DNA from: Antilocapra americana
Lineage: Eukaryota > Chordata > Mammalia > Artiodactyla > Antilocapridae
Assembly (NCBI GenBank): GCA_007570785.1
Contig: ML660211.1
Coordinates: 2,719,947 to 2,783,946 of the forward strand
DNA: 64,000 nucleotides
Direction of reading: 5' to 3'
Shown here: in pieces, positions 45,350-57,175 of the stretch
Layout: each line of letters starts with the position of its first letter
How positions within the stretch are numbered: the first letter of the stretch is position 1
The notes under the pieces: generated by a model
Databases searched by the model: none
Told to the model about the DNA's origin: nothing
Seen by the model: only the letters and a program-made list of their open reading frames with translations
Position numbers and translations under genes: made by a program

Positions 45350-45700
45350 TTCAATGTATCAACATATATTTTTAGTCTTTTAATCTGTGCCCAATGTGCA
45401 TCAAAGGGTACAAAAAAATAGAAGGCATGACATTTGTCTTAAAATCACTTGCATGGTTTACAAGGAGACAGACTAGACAGAAATGGGAGAGTCAGATGTT
45501 GATAAACAGGTCATTATAAAAGCTAATATGTCTGGTAAAGATACCAATGTAATAAATATTTCAAAAAGGAATTTTTGTTAAGGAAAAGTTAGAACGCTTC
45601 CTGGGATATGGATAGAGCTAGGTTTGGAAGATCAGATAAGATTTGGAGATGTGAAAAAGACGAAGGAGCACATACCTTGGATGATATAAAGAATTAATGA
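45350..45700 (-). mobile_element. LINE L2-like, antisense
   Basis: The series 'cccaatgtgcatcaaagggt', 'ggtttacaaggagacagact', 'ggtttggaagatcagataag' fits antisense L2. Weak similarity. Confidence 0.45.
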
Positions 45701-47231
45701 TTCAAACAACTGAAGGGTAAATTTAGTTCTTTCCTCCTCAAGAATCTAAAATCCATAAAGCAGAGCATAAATGAAGATGTGAAGGTTGTTTTTTTTTTTT
45801 TTTTTTTGAGAGGATAACTGAATTTGTACATGACTTACTATAAGTCCTGGGAAGCTGAGATGGAAGTTGTTAAGTGGTCATGAATACTGCTGAAAATTCC
45901 TAAACAAATTTATGGAACTTATTTTCTTTTTAAATTCTATACACAAACTCAAATTACAGACTGTGGACAGATAATTGAAGCTCTTGGTTCCTTTTATTGA
46001 AGATAAGTTCCGTCATTTTCTGTAGCATCACAATAGTTTCAGCATTGCTTAATCATGCTAAGCTTTAGCATTTAAAGCCTTTTACATAATATAATTTTAC
46101 TGCAGTACAAATTAATATTTAAAAGTCTTCTCCAACAAGTATATAAAATATATGAGGATACAGTACCATTTAGGAGGAGCAGGAGTAATGTGACCATCAA
46201 GACTTATTTCTTTTAATGTTCTAGTTCTCCACAGATAATGTCTGCTCACTCTTTGAATTACCTTGGTTGTTTCCCTTGGTTGTTTTGACTAGTTAACTAT
46301 TAAACAAAATTTCTTCTATTCAAACACAAACACTTCTTTCTAATTTTTGTGCTGAGATTTCCAGGTTTTTTAATATTCCCCTTCTTTGGGGTTTTCATAA
46401 ACAGTATATTACGCTAATGATGTTAATGATCTGCTCTCTCTTGTGCTTTTCAGATCTGTGGCAGGCTAGTTAATCTTCAGTGGAATATGCAAATCGAATT
46501 TCTGAATTTGGCATGTGAATATCTTTGAAAGAGAACTGTAAAAGTTAACTTCACTACCAAAATCAGCGCCTGCAGAGCTTTCATATTTTGAGGTTAATGT
46601 ATTGAATGCTTATTAGCTATATTTAACAAACATTATTCAATTCAGACTTGAATTGATTGACTGATTGATTATGCTTTAAATGTTTACCTTGAGTCTGAGT
46701 CTCTAAAAAGACACAGTATTTCCAATGACCTTTCAAAATGCTTTCAACAGTGATATAAGTAAGTCTATGAGTTTTGCCTTTTTACTGCCAGGTACTGAGA
46801 AAAGAGGGGAAGAGTTAATGAAAGAAAAGCAACCTTGGATTAATAATTGTTGTTTCTTTGCCAAAATTTCAAGGAAAATGGTTCTTTTCAGGGTCATAGT
46901 TGTGGTTGTTCAAATTACTATTAATGCAACCTTTTGGCCAATCAAAATATATTTATTAATGTATTTGCTCCCATGGTGACTAAAAGGAAAGAAAAAACAT
47001 TGTGTTACATTAATTGTAATATTGTTTGAAGTTTAAAATTGTCAGGCTCTTTTAAAAGTTAATTTCACAGATAATAAGCACTTTAATAGTGATTCTTCTA
47101 TCAGTGAAATGCAATTCCATGGAAAACTTACATCTCTCTTTGACGTTCCAGAGATAAAACTGGGTATGGCATAAACCTTTGATGACACAATAGCAAATGT
47201 AGCTTGCAAATCCATGTTAATTGACCGTGTA
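45701..47231. other. No gene; repeat-poor stretch
   Basis: About 1.5 kb, AT-rich, with a T-run at 45789-45807. An 84-codon frame at 46725-46979 has no known domain, but its C-terminal part is hydrophobic (FRVIVVVVQITINATFWPIK). I regard it as chance. Confidence 0.4.
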
Positions 47232-47690
47232 CCAACCTACTTTGTAGGTTGGCCTCCCTGGGAAGCAAATTCTGAGATGAAGATTTGTATGCAGGTTGTT
47301 TGCAAAGGAGTGCTTCTGGGATCCACACTGTAGACGGGAGGAAAGAAAGGAGAAGCAAGCAGAGATTCAGCTGTGAACTCATCCTAATAGAGGCCTCTAC
47401 TGACTCCACAGGGACCATGGCAGTGATTCAAAATTATTTCACATTAGGGTGAGGCATCCAGACCTTTTCTTCTCACATAAATAGTTGCTGAGGGTAGAGT
47501 ACCTCTGGATGGAGGTGTAGCCTTCAAGAGGAAGGTGTTTCATTCAAGGTCACCTGCAGGAAGCTGAACACAGAGAGCTGGTCTTTGGCAGGACTCCCAG
47601 CAAATGGGGGACACTTTCCATCATTCTGAAGAAGGATCACATTCTTTGTCACAGTCTTCCTTATAGATTCTCTTCTGGGAGCAGCTCTTT
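47232..47690 (-). mobile_element. Left LTR-like segment (3' LTR of the ERVL-like element)
   Basis: Shares ordered blocks with 53655-54110: 'cctccctgggaagcaaattc', 'aagatttgtatgcaggttgt', 'aaggagtgcttctgggatcc', 'aggaaagaaaggagaagc' and 'ctggtctttggcaggactcc' correspond to 'tttcctggggatcagtttat', 'aagattagcataattagtac', 'agggagtgtttgcaatgaac', 'aggaagagggaagaagcc' and 'atagtctttggcagtgttcc'. Strong divergence means the pair is old. Confidence 0.6.
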
Positions 47691-48607
47691 CAAGATTCTA
47701 GTGGGTGTCTCTTCCTGGGGAACATAGCAGTGGAAGGTAGAGATGGCTCCTTGCTACCCCCACCTCTGCAATGACCCCTTCCAGAATCTCGCCGATTGTA
47801 CTGAGCGGGCCCAGGAGTTCTGGGATGAGAAACACTGAGTAGCTGGTGCTGGAGGTCCCTCTCCCCAGACTCCTCCATGAGAAGTCTGGCTCACACCGTC
47901 TATCAAGCAAACCCCAACCCTTGTGGCTGCCTTGTCTGCTAGGTTTCCTCTCAGTTCTGAGTCACAGTGCATATGCCCCTACACTCAGGGCCCAGCCAGG
48001 TGCAGGCAGACGTGCTCTGACCCGGCCGCTCTGCAGAGGCCGGACCTCCCCAGTCCAGAAGAGGTGAGGGTGGATTGCTCCTGCGTGGGCCCCAGTGTTT
48101 CAGGATCCTGGGGAGCCATGTGGGCTTCTGGTGTGGAACCCTGTGGCCCCAATCAGACAAACACCAAGGTCCAAGCATGCTGAAACCCAAATGTGCCTTT
48201 CCACTGTACGTCCTCAGGACCAGTGCATTCCTCCCAGTAGCTTCAGGTTTGTCCCAGGAGACCGCCTCTGCCTGCTCCTCAAGTCTGTCTCCTGAAGATC
48301 AGCATCAAGGCAGTCTTCTTTCTGTCCTACAGCCTGTGGTGGCAAGCTGGTCCATTCCCCCGAGTCCCTCCAGCAGGAAGTGATTTCCTCTTTGAACCCC
48401 ACGAGGATGCTGAGGGCAGGGGCAGAGTCTGCTTGGGTTGATTATGACATTTCCCAGGAAGGCAAAAAGAGTGCAGTTGAAGCCTGCTGGATGTGGGTAC
48501 AGAGAACACAGATTCCCCACATAACTCACTGGGGTTGATGACAAATTGGGTCACTTCTGTTTCTACTTCCCAGGTCCCTAGCTCATGTGTCCCACTACTA
48601 GAGACAT

Positions 48608-48818
48608 TTGTTGTTGTTCTGTCACCAAGTCCTGTCCAACTCTTTGCATCCCCTGCCCTGTAGCCCACCAGGCTTCTCTGTCCATGGAATTTTCCAGGCA
48701 AGAATATTGAAGTGGGTTGCCGTTTCCTTCTCCAGGGGATATTCCCAACCCAGGGATTGAACTTACATCTCTTGCACTGGCAGGCGGATTCTTTGCCACT
48801 GAGCCAAAAGGGAAGCCC
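48608..48818 (-). mobile_element. SINE Bov-tA, antisense, nested in the ERVL-like element
   Basis: Antisense: 'ttgttgttctgtcaccaagt' to head 'gagccaaaagggaagccc'. A perfect 11-bp duplication ACTAGAGACAT (48597-48607 and 48819-48829) flanks it. Confidence 0.96.
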
Positions 48819-49230
48819 ACTAGAGACATACCATTATATAAATTAAAGATCTTTTGTTTAAAGTGTTTAGTGTGTCCTGAAGGACGGTGTGTCATCCTTG
48901 TAAAGTATTACCTCTGTGATGGTGCTTCAACTATACCAATAGGCTGTTTCAATGCTTTATCAGGCTTCTGAGTGCTATGGTTTGTAATAGGAGCAGTGGA
49001 TCCCATGCTTATAGATCCACTCTCACACCTCCTTTCCTATAAAACAATCCCTTTTTGGTCTGATGCAGTATTATGAGGAAAGCTATGTCAATGAATCAAG
49101 CGCTCTCTAAGCCCTCAAGGTAGTGGTTTAGTGTGAGGCTATGGGCAGGGAAGTTAAACCCATACCTGGACTCTGTTGAAATAAATAGCTAACCCTTCAT
49201 TGAGAGAGGGGAAATATAGTCAACTTGCCA

Positions 49231-49372
49231 TTGGATGGCATCACTGACTTAATGGACATGAGTCTGAGTAAACTCCAGGAGTTGGCGATGGACAGGCAGG
49301 CCTGGCACGCAGCAGTCCATGCGGTTGCAAAGAGTCAGACATGACTGAGTGACTGAACTGACTGAATTGAAC
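49231..49372 (+). mobile_element. LINE BovB 3' fragment, nested in the ERVL-like element
   Basis: Sense BovB tail ('gatggcatcactgacttaat' to 'gactgaactgactgaattga'), 142 bp. The 5-bp TGCCA stands on both sides (49226-49230 and 49373-49377), and the host sequence reads on smoothly if the insert is removed. Confidence 0.88.
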
Positions 49373-49554
49373 TGCCACCAAATGGCCAATTACTCTTCTC
49401 AAAAGACAGAGCACATTGGGGCCCTTTTGTCAGTGTACATATCTAGCAGCGGAAGAAGGATATAAATCAGCCTCAGGAAGTGGGTGCCCAAGTAGCTGGT
49501 CTCCATGGCTACTTGGTTCACTCACCCATTGTGCCAGTCATGGGGTGTCTAATG

Positions 49555-49776
49555 CTAGAGCCAGCTGACATCAACCACCCAAGGAATTTTGTCCACCTGG
49601 GTCACTGAGTGCCTTCTCCCTGAGCATGATCTTCGGTGAGCATCGACATGCAATGTAAAATCTTTGCAGTGTGTTCCCCACTCTGTCCATTCACTTGCCT
49701 CTCCCTCAGAACCCCTTGTCCCCAGTCTTCCTATGCGTCTGTTGTAGCCCTTGACCAGAGGCAAAATTTTCACCAC
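49555..49776 (-). pseudogene. Retroviral RNase H-like fragment (ERVL-type pol)
   Basis: Minus-strand translation of 73 codons. Near residues 43-47 it reads HVDAH, and about 20 residues later QVDKI followed by VDVSWL. This combination resembles the end of the RNase H domain and the start of the connection to integrase in ERVL-type pol. RNase H removes the RNA strand during reverse transcription. The first part of the domain is not recognisable and no long frame continues on either side, so it is a remnant. Confidence 0.6.
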
Positions 49777-50524
49777 AGCCCAAAATTCTCTTTACATTTT
49801 TATCTGTTTATGCTTCTCTTTGCACAAGGATCTTCTTACCATTGTCTTTTATGGCCAGCTCTGAGTTGGCTTGTAGTCCAGTAGCAATCCATTTCTGACT
49901 TTCACTCACATACCAAATGACCCATTAGTTAACCCAGTTCCAGTGTTTTCCTTTCTGACAGCTGGTTATGAGGCTTAATTCCCTCAGTATGGCCACAGGT
50001 ACAAGCCAAGTCAGGGGCAGTGCCCCTGTGGGAGATGAGGGAGAGACTGGAATCACTGCTCTCACAGTTTGCTTCTGCCCTTCGGTTTTGTTCCTGTTCA
50101 GCCCCAGGTGTGACACTTCCATTGTGTTACGGTAGGTTATTTCTGGACCTGCACAAATTTTTGAATTGGTGAGTCTGATAGAACTCACCTCGTGATCGGC
50201 CATTCTGGCTTCAGGACTTCTGAGTGTTCCATGTTCAGACACTCTTATCTGTCTGTGGGAACGGCTTTTCAAAAGGTTTGTGATTCTCTGTTTTAGTTGG
50301 AGAATTTCTCCTCGACTCTAGGGATCTGCATTATGATTCTCTGGTTGGTTTTGCACAAATCCTACACAGCATTTTCCCCATCATGGATACCTCAAAAATG
50401 ATAGGGTCTGATAGGTACAAGCCACAGATTGACTTGTGCCATAGTCTGAATCTGTGCAGAGTTCTTTCTTGCTCTGGGTTTTATACATATCTTAGAGCTC
50501 TTCATATCACCTAGTTTGTGCGGA

Positions 50525-50886
50525 TAAGACCCTTGGGCTGTCATAACACAATGCCAAGGGCTGGATTGTTTTAAACAGCAGAAATGTATTGCCTCACAGT
50601 TACAGAGGCTGGACATCCAAGATCAAGGTTCTGGCAAGGTGGATTTCACTATGAAGGCTTGCTATGTGCTCACATACTCTCACTCATAGGGAGAGAAAGA
50701 ATCTGAGCTCTCTGCTGTCTCTTCTTATAAGGACACTGATTAGATTAGATTAGAACCCTGCACTTCTGACATCATTTCACCTGAATTACCTCCTCGCAGG
50801 CCCCATTCCTAAACACAGTTGTATTGGGGATTGGGCTTTCTACACATGAATTTTGGGGGGACACCATTAAGTCCATAGCCCTGGGT
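50525..50886 (-). mobile_element. MLT1-type (ERVL-MaLR) LTR, antisense
   Basis: Antisense LTR. It has 'gggctgtcataacacaatgc', 'aaacagcagaaatgtattgc', 'ctcacagttacagaggctgg', 'acatccaagatcaaggttct', 'cttcttataaggacactgat' and the end 'gggggacaccattaagtcca'. About 360 bp, close to a full solo LTR. It lies inside the ERVL-like region in the same orientation. The 74-codon minus frame at 50392-50616 overlaps it and is not a gene. Confidence 0.85.
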
Positions 50887-51011
50887 TTTAGCAATATTCT
50901 CAAATATGAAATGTACTGCTTCCAGAATTCAGAGACCAAAGAGACTCATGTATGCCTGTATAATTTTTACTTGTATTCTATTGATACATGTATATATTTA
51001 TATTTACATAT

Positions 51012-51353
51012 AAATATGTGCTGTGCTGTACTTAGTCACTCAGTTCTGTCTGACTCTTTGCAACTCCATGGACTGTAGCCTGCCAGGCCCTTCTGTCCAT
51101 GGGGATTCTCCAAGCAAGAATACTAGAGTGGGTTGCCATGCCCTCCTACAGGGGATCTTCCCAACCTAGGGATTGAACCCAGGTCTCCTGCATTGCAGGC
51201 AGATTATTTACCATCTGAGCCACCAGGGAAGCCCAAGAATACTGGAGTGGGTAGCCTATCCCTTCTCCAGGGGATCTTCCTGACCAAGGAATCAAAGCAG
51301 GGTCTCCTGCATTGCGGGTTGATTCTTTACCAGCTGGGCTACCCAGGAAGCCC
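51012..51353 (-). mobile_element. Double-headed Bov-tA SINE, antisense (342 bp)
   Basis: BovB-derived body ('ggactgtagcctgccaggcc'), a tRNA head ('ctgcattgcaggcagattat' to 'gagccaccagggaagccc' near 51233), then a second unit 'aagaatactggagtgggtag' with its own head ending at 51353. Unit two shares 'ggagtgggtagcctatccct' with the copy at 10211-10457, which suggests one subfamily. A possible duplication ACATAT is at 51006-51011 and 51354-51359. Confidence 0.9.
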
Positions 51354-51359
51354 ACATAT

Positions 51360-53654
51360 TTTTCTTTGTAAATGATACAATATATAATTAATCTGCAGGA
51401 GAAGTATCCTGGTATGCTTCCAAACAGGGGAGTTCTTAAAATTTTACTGATTTGGCAGCCTTTTAAGTTTCTACAGAGTTTTGCCTATCCAGCTCAGCTC
51501 TCATGTAGTCATCAATCCACTGGATTAGTGTGTTGTTCTGAAGGATGTTTCGATGGTCCAGGTCTATATTACGACAGAGGGAAGGAGAGTGCATGCAGCT
51601 ATTGGGCCCCAATGACCAAGAGTGGTTTCTTATCCTCTAATAGAGATGGAAAGGAAGACCTCTGCCACACTAATAGTCACATTTTATGTGTCTACACACA
51701 TGATAATATGTTCTAGCAAAGATACCGTGTCTGGCATATAGGCTTAAACTAAGGTCACTATGTAGTCAAATTTGCTGGTAGTATACTCTCTTCTCCCGGA
51801 TTCTGTCTGCTTTGTCAGAGGCCAGGCTAGTGAAATAAAGGAAGACATGATGGGGACCATCACCCCTGCACCTTTCAGGTCTAAGGGTAGAAGTATTTAC
51901 CATTCCCCACATGATATAATTTTATTTTTGATGTATTCTCTTGGCTGGGTATAGGGCAATTTCATGGTTTCTACTTAGCTTTTCCATTTCCCTCAGATCA
52001 GTGACACACTGTGGTGGTATGTAAACTGCTGGGTAGATAAACTTCAATTATATGTTCCCTAGTTCTTAGAGACTAGGGAAATGGCTCCAGATAAGATCGA
52101 GAGGATCATTTATGAGCCAAAAGCAAGTCAGGACCCAATCTTCTGGTCTTCATATGCTCACATTCAAATCTGTGCCATCATGATTAACACTTATGGCCTA
52201 TGGGTATCAGTATCAACTCAGACTCCACAACAAACAGAGCTAATGTTTGTGTATTCTCTCCATCTCAACGTGCAGCCCAAGTAAACGGCCATCAGTCCCC
52301 ACGGGGAAGGGGTGGAATAATCATCATCCTGCGGTGTGCACTTGCCGTGGTAGTCTCCCCTGAGACTGGGTCTTTCATTCAGTAAATAAATTCTAGGTTA
52401 AAAAACTGTCTCAGGGTTAGGAAGCAGGAGGAAGGTCTTGACTCCCTCTGGAGGTAGTCTTTCAGCCTTTAGGCTTGCTTTCAGCCTCCTGATGGTTCAT
52501 CAGTTTGTCTTGAGGGTTCACTCTGAGCAGTACCCTTGTTGGCCTTCCATCTGTTTTGCTTCTTAGGGACACAGCTCTCTGAGGGCCAAGTCTCTTGGCT
52601 GCCGCACTGACTTTTCTGCTCATTATGAAAACTGTACCAATGTGGCTTCTGATGCTTAGGTGCTGCCAAGTGGTACTTGCTGACTTTGACATCTTGTCAT
52701 TCCCTCTCTTTAGGTGAGCCCAGTCCCATGGCAGCATCTCTTGCCATATGCCCTGGCCTACAGAGAACCTCCATGGAATTTGTTAATGATTCTGGCGCAC
52801 CTGTCACCAGCACAGTCCTGATTGCCTTGATAAGTCGTTCCCTGTTGGCTTCTCTCTGGAACATTCTCCTCTGGGGGGTTTGATTCTTATCAAGTGCACC
52901 TGCTTTCACATAATCACTTCTTGGAGTGTTAAGCTTCTTCCATAGTCTGTTATGGATTTTCTGGTCTTCCTACTTCACTGAAGCTGAACCATCACTTACT
53001 CCATCTCAAGCAGCCATTCTAACAATATTTTAACACCATTTCCCAGATTCCTTGCTAAGGTATTAACTCTCATACCCAGAAGAATTCTATACCAATAAAC
53101 TTCCTTTTATCCAAATTTGTATTTTACTTCTTCCCCTTAGTCCATGGCCTCAGAATGTACTACTCGCTCAGCTTCTGTCAGTAGCATATTTTCTAGGTCC
53201 TTTGAGGCTCCTTCATGGTATAATCCATTTATTTCCTTTGATGGACACGTTTCTCGTTGGCCTAATAGCTGTGAGTCAAGGAAGTTGTTCATGAGGGAAG
53301 CGCGTTTTCTGCAAAACATTCATGAGAAATGGGAATTCTAGCCCTTAACTTGCAGGAGTAGGCTAATTCTTTGTGTTCAAATGATTCAGAAGAATCTTGG
53401 AATTGAAACAGTTGGAGATAGAAGGCTACAACAGAGCTTCTTATCCATGTTTTGGGGTCCTGTTCTTTCATGACCAGGGTTCTGGCCTTGGTGTGACATA
53501 CCTGGTTTGTTTGAGAGTTTCACCTCCTTTAGGGCTCAGATTATCTTATAATGAAGTCCTGGGCATGATTTTTATGTCTAATAAATAGAAAGCAATCCAT
53601 ATGCAAGTTCCCATCCCTGTGCTTGTTTTTATGCCCCTCTTGGATCTGGTAACA
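51360..53654 (-). other. Presumed 5' internal part (gag side) of the ERVL-like element
   Basis: About 2.3 kb between the SINE and the right LTR-like segment. By position it should be leader, gag and the beginning of pol, read on the minus strand. Frames of 60-91 codons exist on that strand (for example 52462-52737 and 53137-53319), and plus-strand frames of similar size overlap them. I recognise no diagnostic domain, so the assignment rests on position. Confidence 0.4.
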
Positions 53655-54110
53655 GTTGTTTTATGTTGGGTTTCCTGGGGATCAGTTTATGAGGTAAAGA
53701 TTAGCATAATTAGTACTTTTATTAGGGAGTGTTTGCAATGAACATCTGTGAAAGGAAGAGGGAAGAAGCCAGGTTGTCCAGAAAGGGAAGGTGAACCACA
53801 GTGCAGATCAACAGAGGTCTTGATTGACCACATGAGGATCTCTACAGCTAGGAGGAGTCTTCAGAATCAACCAGAATTGTACAGGGGGCTGGTCTTTCCC
53901 TTCATCCTGATAAGTTACTGATTGCATGCTGCCTTTGAAAAGAGGTGTCACCTTACACAACTCAGTTCTCTCAGGATACACAAAGATAGCTGACAGTTGA
54001 AGATAGTCTTTGGCAGTGTTCCCATGGCGGTAGAATAGGAAGTCTCCCGTTTCTGAAGAGGTGTGCAGACAGCAAATTGCAGCGACCATCACATGTAGCT
54101 ACTGGACAAA
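53655..54110 (-). mobile_element. Right LTR-like segment (5' LTR of the ERVL-like element)
   Basis: Partner of 47232-47690. 'cttttattagggagtgtttg' (53717-53736) is an antisense AATAAA-type region, as expected for an LTR read on the minus strand. It extends to about 54110. The outer edge is uncertain. Confidence 0.6.
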
Positions 54111-55982
54111 TGTGAGGAACGTGGCACCAGTTTGGGGTACATTTCATTCTCTATTTCTAGCACTTGTTTCTTCTTTCTTGCTTCCTTCTTCCTTTAGTGT
54201 TCTGGAGACATCTGTGCCCATTAAGACCATTATGTAAGGGATTTTTTGAATAAAGATAGAGGCAAAAGGAATGGATCTGAGCGTTCACCTGAAAGAAACC
54301 TCGCAATTTTAACTTTTCTCTGAAGCATCACATGTAAGACTGTCAGTGTCTACCTACAAGGTTACATGGAAGAGTTAAACCACGATAGCCACTTGGCTAA
54401 GACTTCCTCATCCATAAAGACTCAATACAAATATGATCTTCCATAAGAATCTCTACTTCTTTCTCCCTCAAAGTAGATTGTATTTGTGTTCATGCATTAT
54501 TTTTAAAGATATAAAAAAGTTGGATTAAAAATTAGCGTTTTGTGCTTCAGGACTAACACTTGACAACCTTGATGATGAATACTCCTAAGGAACTGAGTCT
54601 TGCTCTCTCTCTCAGTGAGTATTCCAAGACATTTTGGGTATGTTACCTATTACTTTACCCTACTGGTCAGAAAGGTAGGTAGCCACTTGCCAGAAAAGTT
54701 GCAAATGGCAGCCAGAACAGTATAAATGTTCTGTAAGAATGATAAAAGATGCTTTAGGGAATGTGTCCAGGGCAATGGGGTAAACAACACTGTCATCTCT
54801 CAGTATCTAGAGATAGTGTGGATCACCCCAGTTACAGGGAAAGAGCAGGATTTATCTAAGCCAATCAAATTATACCACTCCCTTTTCCTTGCTGATTTCT
54901 TCTGAACCAGACAGTTCTTTGCTGATTAGCAGTTCTTAAAGACAGGCTGGGTAGGGACCTCTAGGAAAACTGATTCTATGATCTCATGAGAGAGTTTCCA
55001 GAAGTACCTTTTTTCTCTTTCCTAGGACATTGGTTTGTTGGTATAATCAAAGACAATACTCCTCAATGACCATAGTTCTGCAAGCTGTCCAAATGAGTGG
55101 TAAGCTACCCTGACCATCAGAAAGTCAGTAACAGCTCTGCTCCACTAATGCCCAAGAAGTCCCACCTCTAAAGCCCACTAATCTCTGAATTCTGTGCTTT
55201 CTAAAATCTTGTACAGATCAACTTTGCTCAAGGAGAGTCTGCCTAAAAAAGCAGTTTTCCATTGCTTGCTTAAGTAATAGCTTTCTTTTCAGATATTGAA
55301 TGCTGGTCTCTTCAACAGAAAAATGTGATAGCCATTTTGTATCTTTGCAGACTGCGAATTAGAGCAGTACACAGAGATGTTTACAGCCAGGAGAAATAAG
55401 GAGAAATTGATTGAGTTGGAACCATTGGGTTAGACTCATTTAGAAATATCTCCTTCTTCTGGATTTCCAGCTACATGAGCTAATCAATTCTGTCATTATT
55501 TAAGCCACTTAAGTATTGCTTTCTGTGACTTGAATGCAATGAAAATTAAATGGTAAAAGAAGTGATGTTTAATTCTTAAAAGATATATTGGAGTTAACAA
55601 TTGAAGACGATGGAGAAGTTCTCAGAAGCATAAAGAACAGCAACTAGAAAGATAAAGGAAGGAGAGAAAACGTTTGTTAAGGCACTTGAAGTACTTGTCA
55701 TCAGTATAGTTGGAGTTATGAATATACATAGAGAATGGGGTTGAAAAGAAACCGTTGAAGTTATATAATTGAGACATAAGGGAGAAAATAGGAGAAAATA
55801 GAAGTCCAAATCTTGTTTATGTATTCTAGGTCTTATCTATCTACTTAACAATATAAGGGGTATCTTGAGTTAACTGACTTGTTCAAACTAATTTTTTTCT
55901 TCCCCAGTTTCTATGTATGTATGATAATCCCTTCTCCAAAACAACTCAGTATTTTCTGTAGCTTGTGCTGAGTGGCCTCTTT
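54111..55982. other. No gene; unassigned
   Basis: About 1.9 kb without a recognised repeat. Some of it could be further old LTR sequence. There is no credible coding frame; the 71-codon minus frame at 55594-55809 has no domain. Confidence 0.4.
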
Positions 55983-56745
55983 TTAAATTAATTTTATTGG
56001 GGTATAGTTTATTTACAATGTTGTGTTAGTTTCAGGCGTACAGAAAAGTGAATCAATTATACAAATACATATGTTGTTGATCAGTGGCTTAGTCATGTCC
56101 AACTCTTTGCAACCCCACGGACTGCAGCAAGCCAGGCTTCCCTGTCCTTACTGTCTCTGGAGTTTGCTAAAACTCATATCCATTTTCAGAGATGCCATCC
56201 AACCATCTCATCCTCTGTTGTGCCCTTCTCCTCCTGCCCTCAGTCTTTCCTAGCATCAGGGTCTTTTCCCATGAGTTGGCTCTTTGCAGCAGGTGGCCAA
56301 ATTATTGGAGTTTCAACTTCAACATCAGTCCTTTCAATAAATATTCAGAGTTGCTCTCCTTTAGGATGGACTGGTTTGATCTCCTTGCAGTCTGAGGGAC
56401 TCTCAAGAGTCTTCCCCAGCACCACAGTTCGAAAGCCTCAGTTCTTTGGTGCTCAGCCTTCGTTATGGTAAAATTCTCCCATCTGTACATGACTACTGGA
56501 AAAACCATAGCATTGATCCACTCTTTTTTAGATTCTTTTCCATATTATTGCAGAATATTTAGTAGAGTTCCCTGTTCTATACAGTAGGTCCTTATTAATT
56601 ATCTTTTTTATATATGATAGTGTGTATGTGTCAACCCCAATCTCTCAATATATCCTTCCCCCTCATCTCCTGGTAATCACAAGTTTGTTTTCTACGTCTG
56701 TGACTCCATTTTTTTTTTGTAGGTAAGTTCATATTTTGGGTGGTC
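55983..56745 (-). mobile_element. LINE L1 (artiodactyl type) 3' UTR, antisense, split by BovB
   Basis: Antisense 3' UTR at 55983-56073 ('tggggtatagtttatttaca', 'gtttcaggcgtacagaaaag') continues after the BovB at 56516 ('cttttttagattcttttcca', 'agagttccctgttctataca') to about 56745. Confidence 0.85.
56074..56515 (-). mobile_element. LINE BovB 3' end, antisense, nested in L1
   Basis: Antisense from 'gttgttgatcagtggcttag' to 'ctggaaaaaccatagcattg', about 440 bp. It is the second case in this window of a BovB inserted into an antisense L1 3' UTR (the other is at 15397). Confidence 0.93.
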
Positions 56746-57175
56746 TCCTTTTAAAGCCCTCTCATTTCTCTCTTTCTCCTTTATAACTTATTCTCACCAG
56801 GGACTTATTTTAGGATTCGTAGGATACACTACTTGTGTTTCTCCTTTTTGATGATTTTACTTGTTGGTGTGTTCCGCTCTTTCAGTTATCACATGAAGGA
56901 TTGTTGCTTCCTAGTCTCATCTCAAATGTCACCTAATAAAGGCCTTTCTGGACGTCACAAACCTGAAAGAACTCCCAACATCTAATCACTGCTGGTAATA
57001 TCACACATTATCCTCCTCAGTGTGATCTATCTAAAATTTATTTCTGTTTGTTTATTACCATTTTCTTCTTCCTAGATTATGATGTTCACAAAGGAAAGAT
57101 GCTTTCCAATTTGTTTATATCAGTATCTACAGGGCCTAGAAAATGGCCTACCACTTAGTAGATGTCTGTTTAATT
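56746..57175 (+). mobile_element. LINE L2
   Basis: A good sense L2 3' end: 'tctcatctcaaatgtcacct', 'aataaaggcctttctggacg', 'tcctagattatgatgttcac', 'tatctacagggcctagaaaa', 'cttagtagatgtctgtttaa'. Confidence 0.82.

Larger units (their letters stand above)
47232..54110 (-). mobile_element. Ancient ERVL-like provirus, antisense, heavily decayed
   Basis: Two related LTR-like segments in the same orientation (about 47232-47690 and 53655-54110) flank about 6 kb. Inside, minus-strand pol-like sequence is visible at 48830-49780. This includes an RNase H piece and, around 49060-49130 on plus, the antisense of an internal region I associate with ERVL elements ('tgcagtattatgaggaaagc'). Gene order on the minus strand would be 5' LTR at right, 3' LTR at left. 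Later insertions interrupt it: an MLT1-type LTR, two SINEs and a BovB fragment. Little space remains for a full RT, so part of pol is probably deleted. All frames are broken. Confidence 0.65.
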
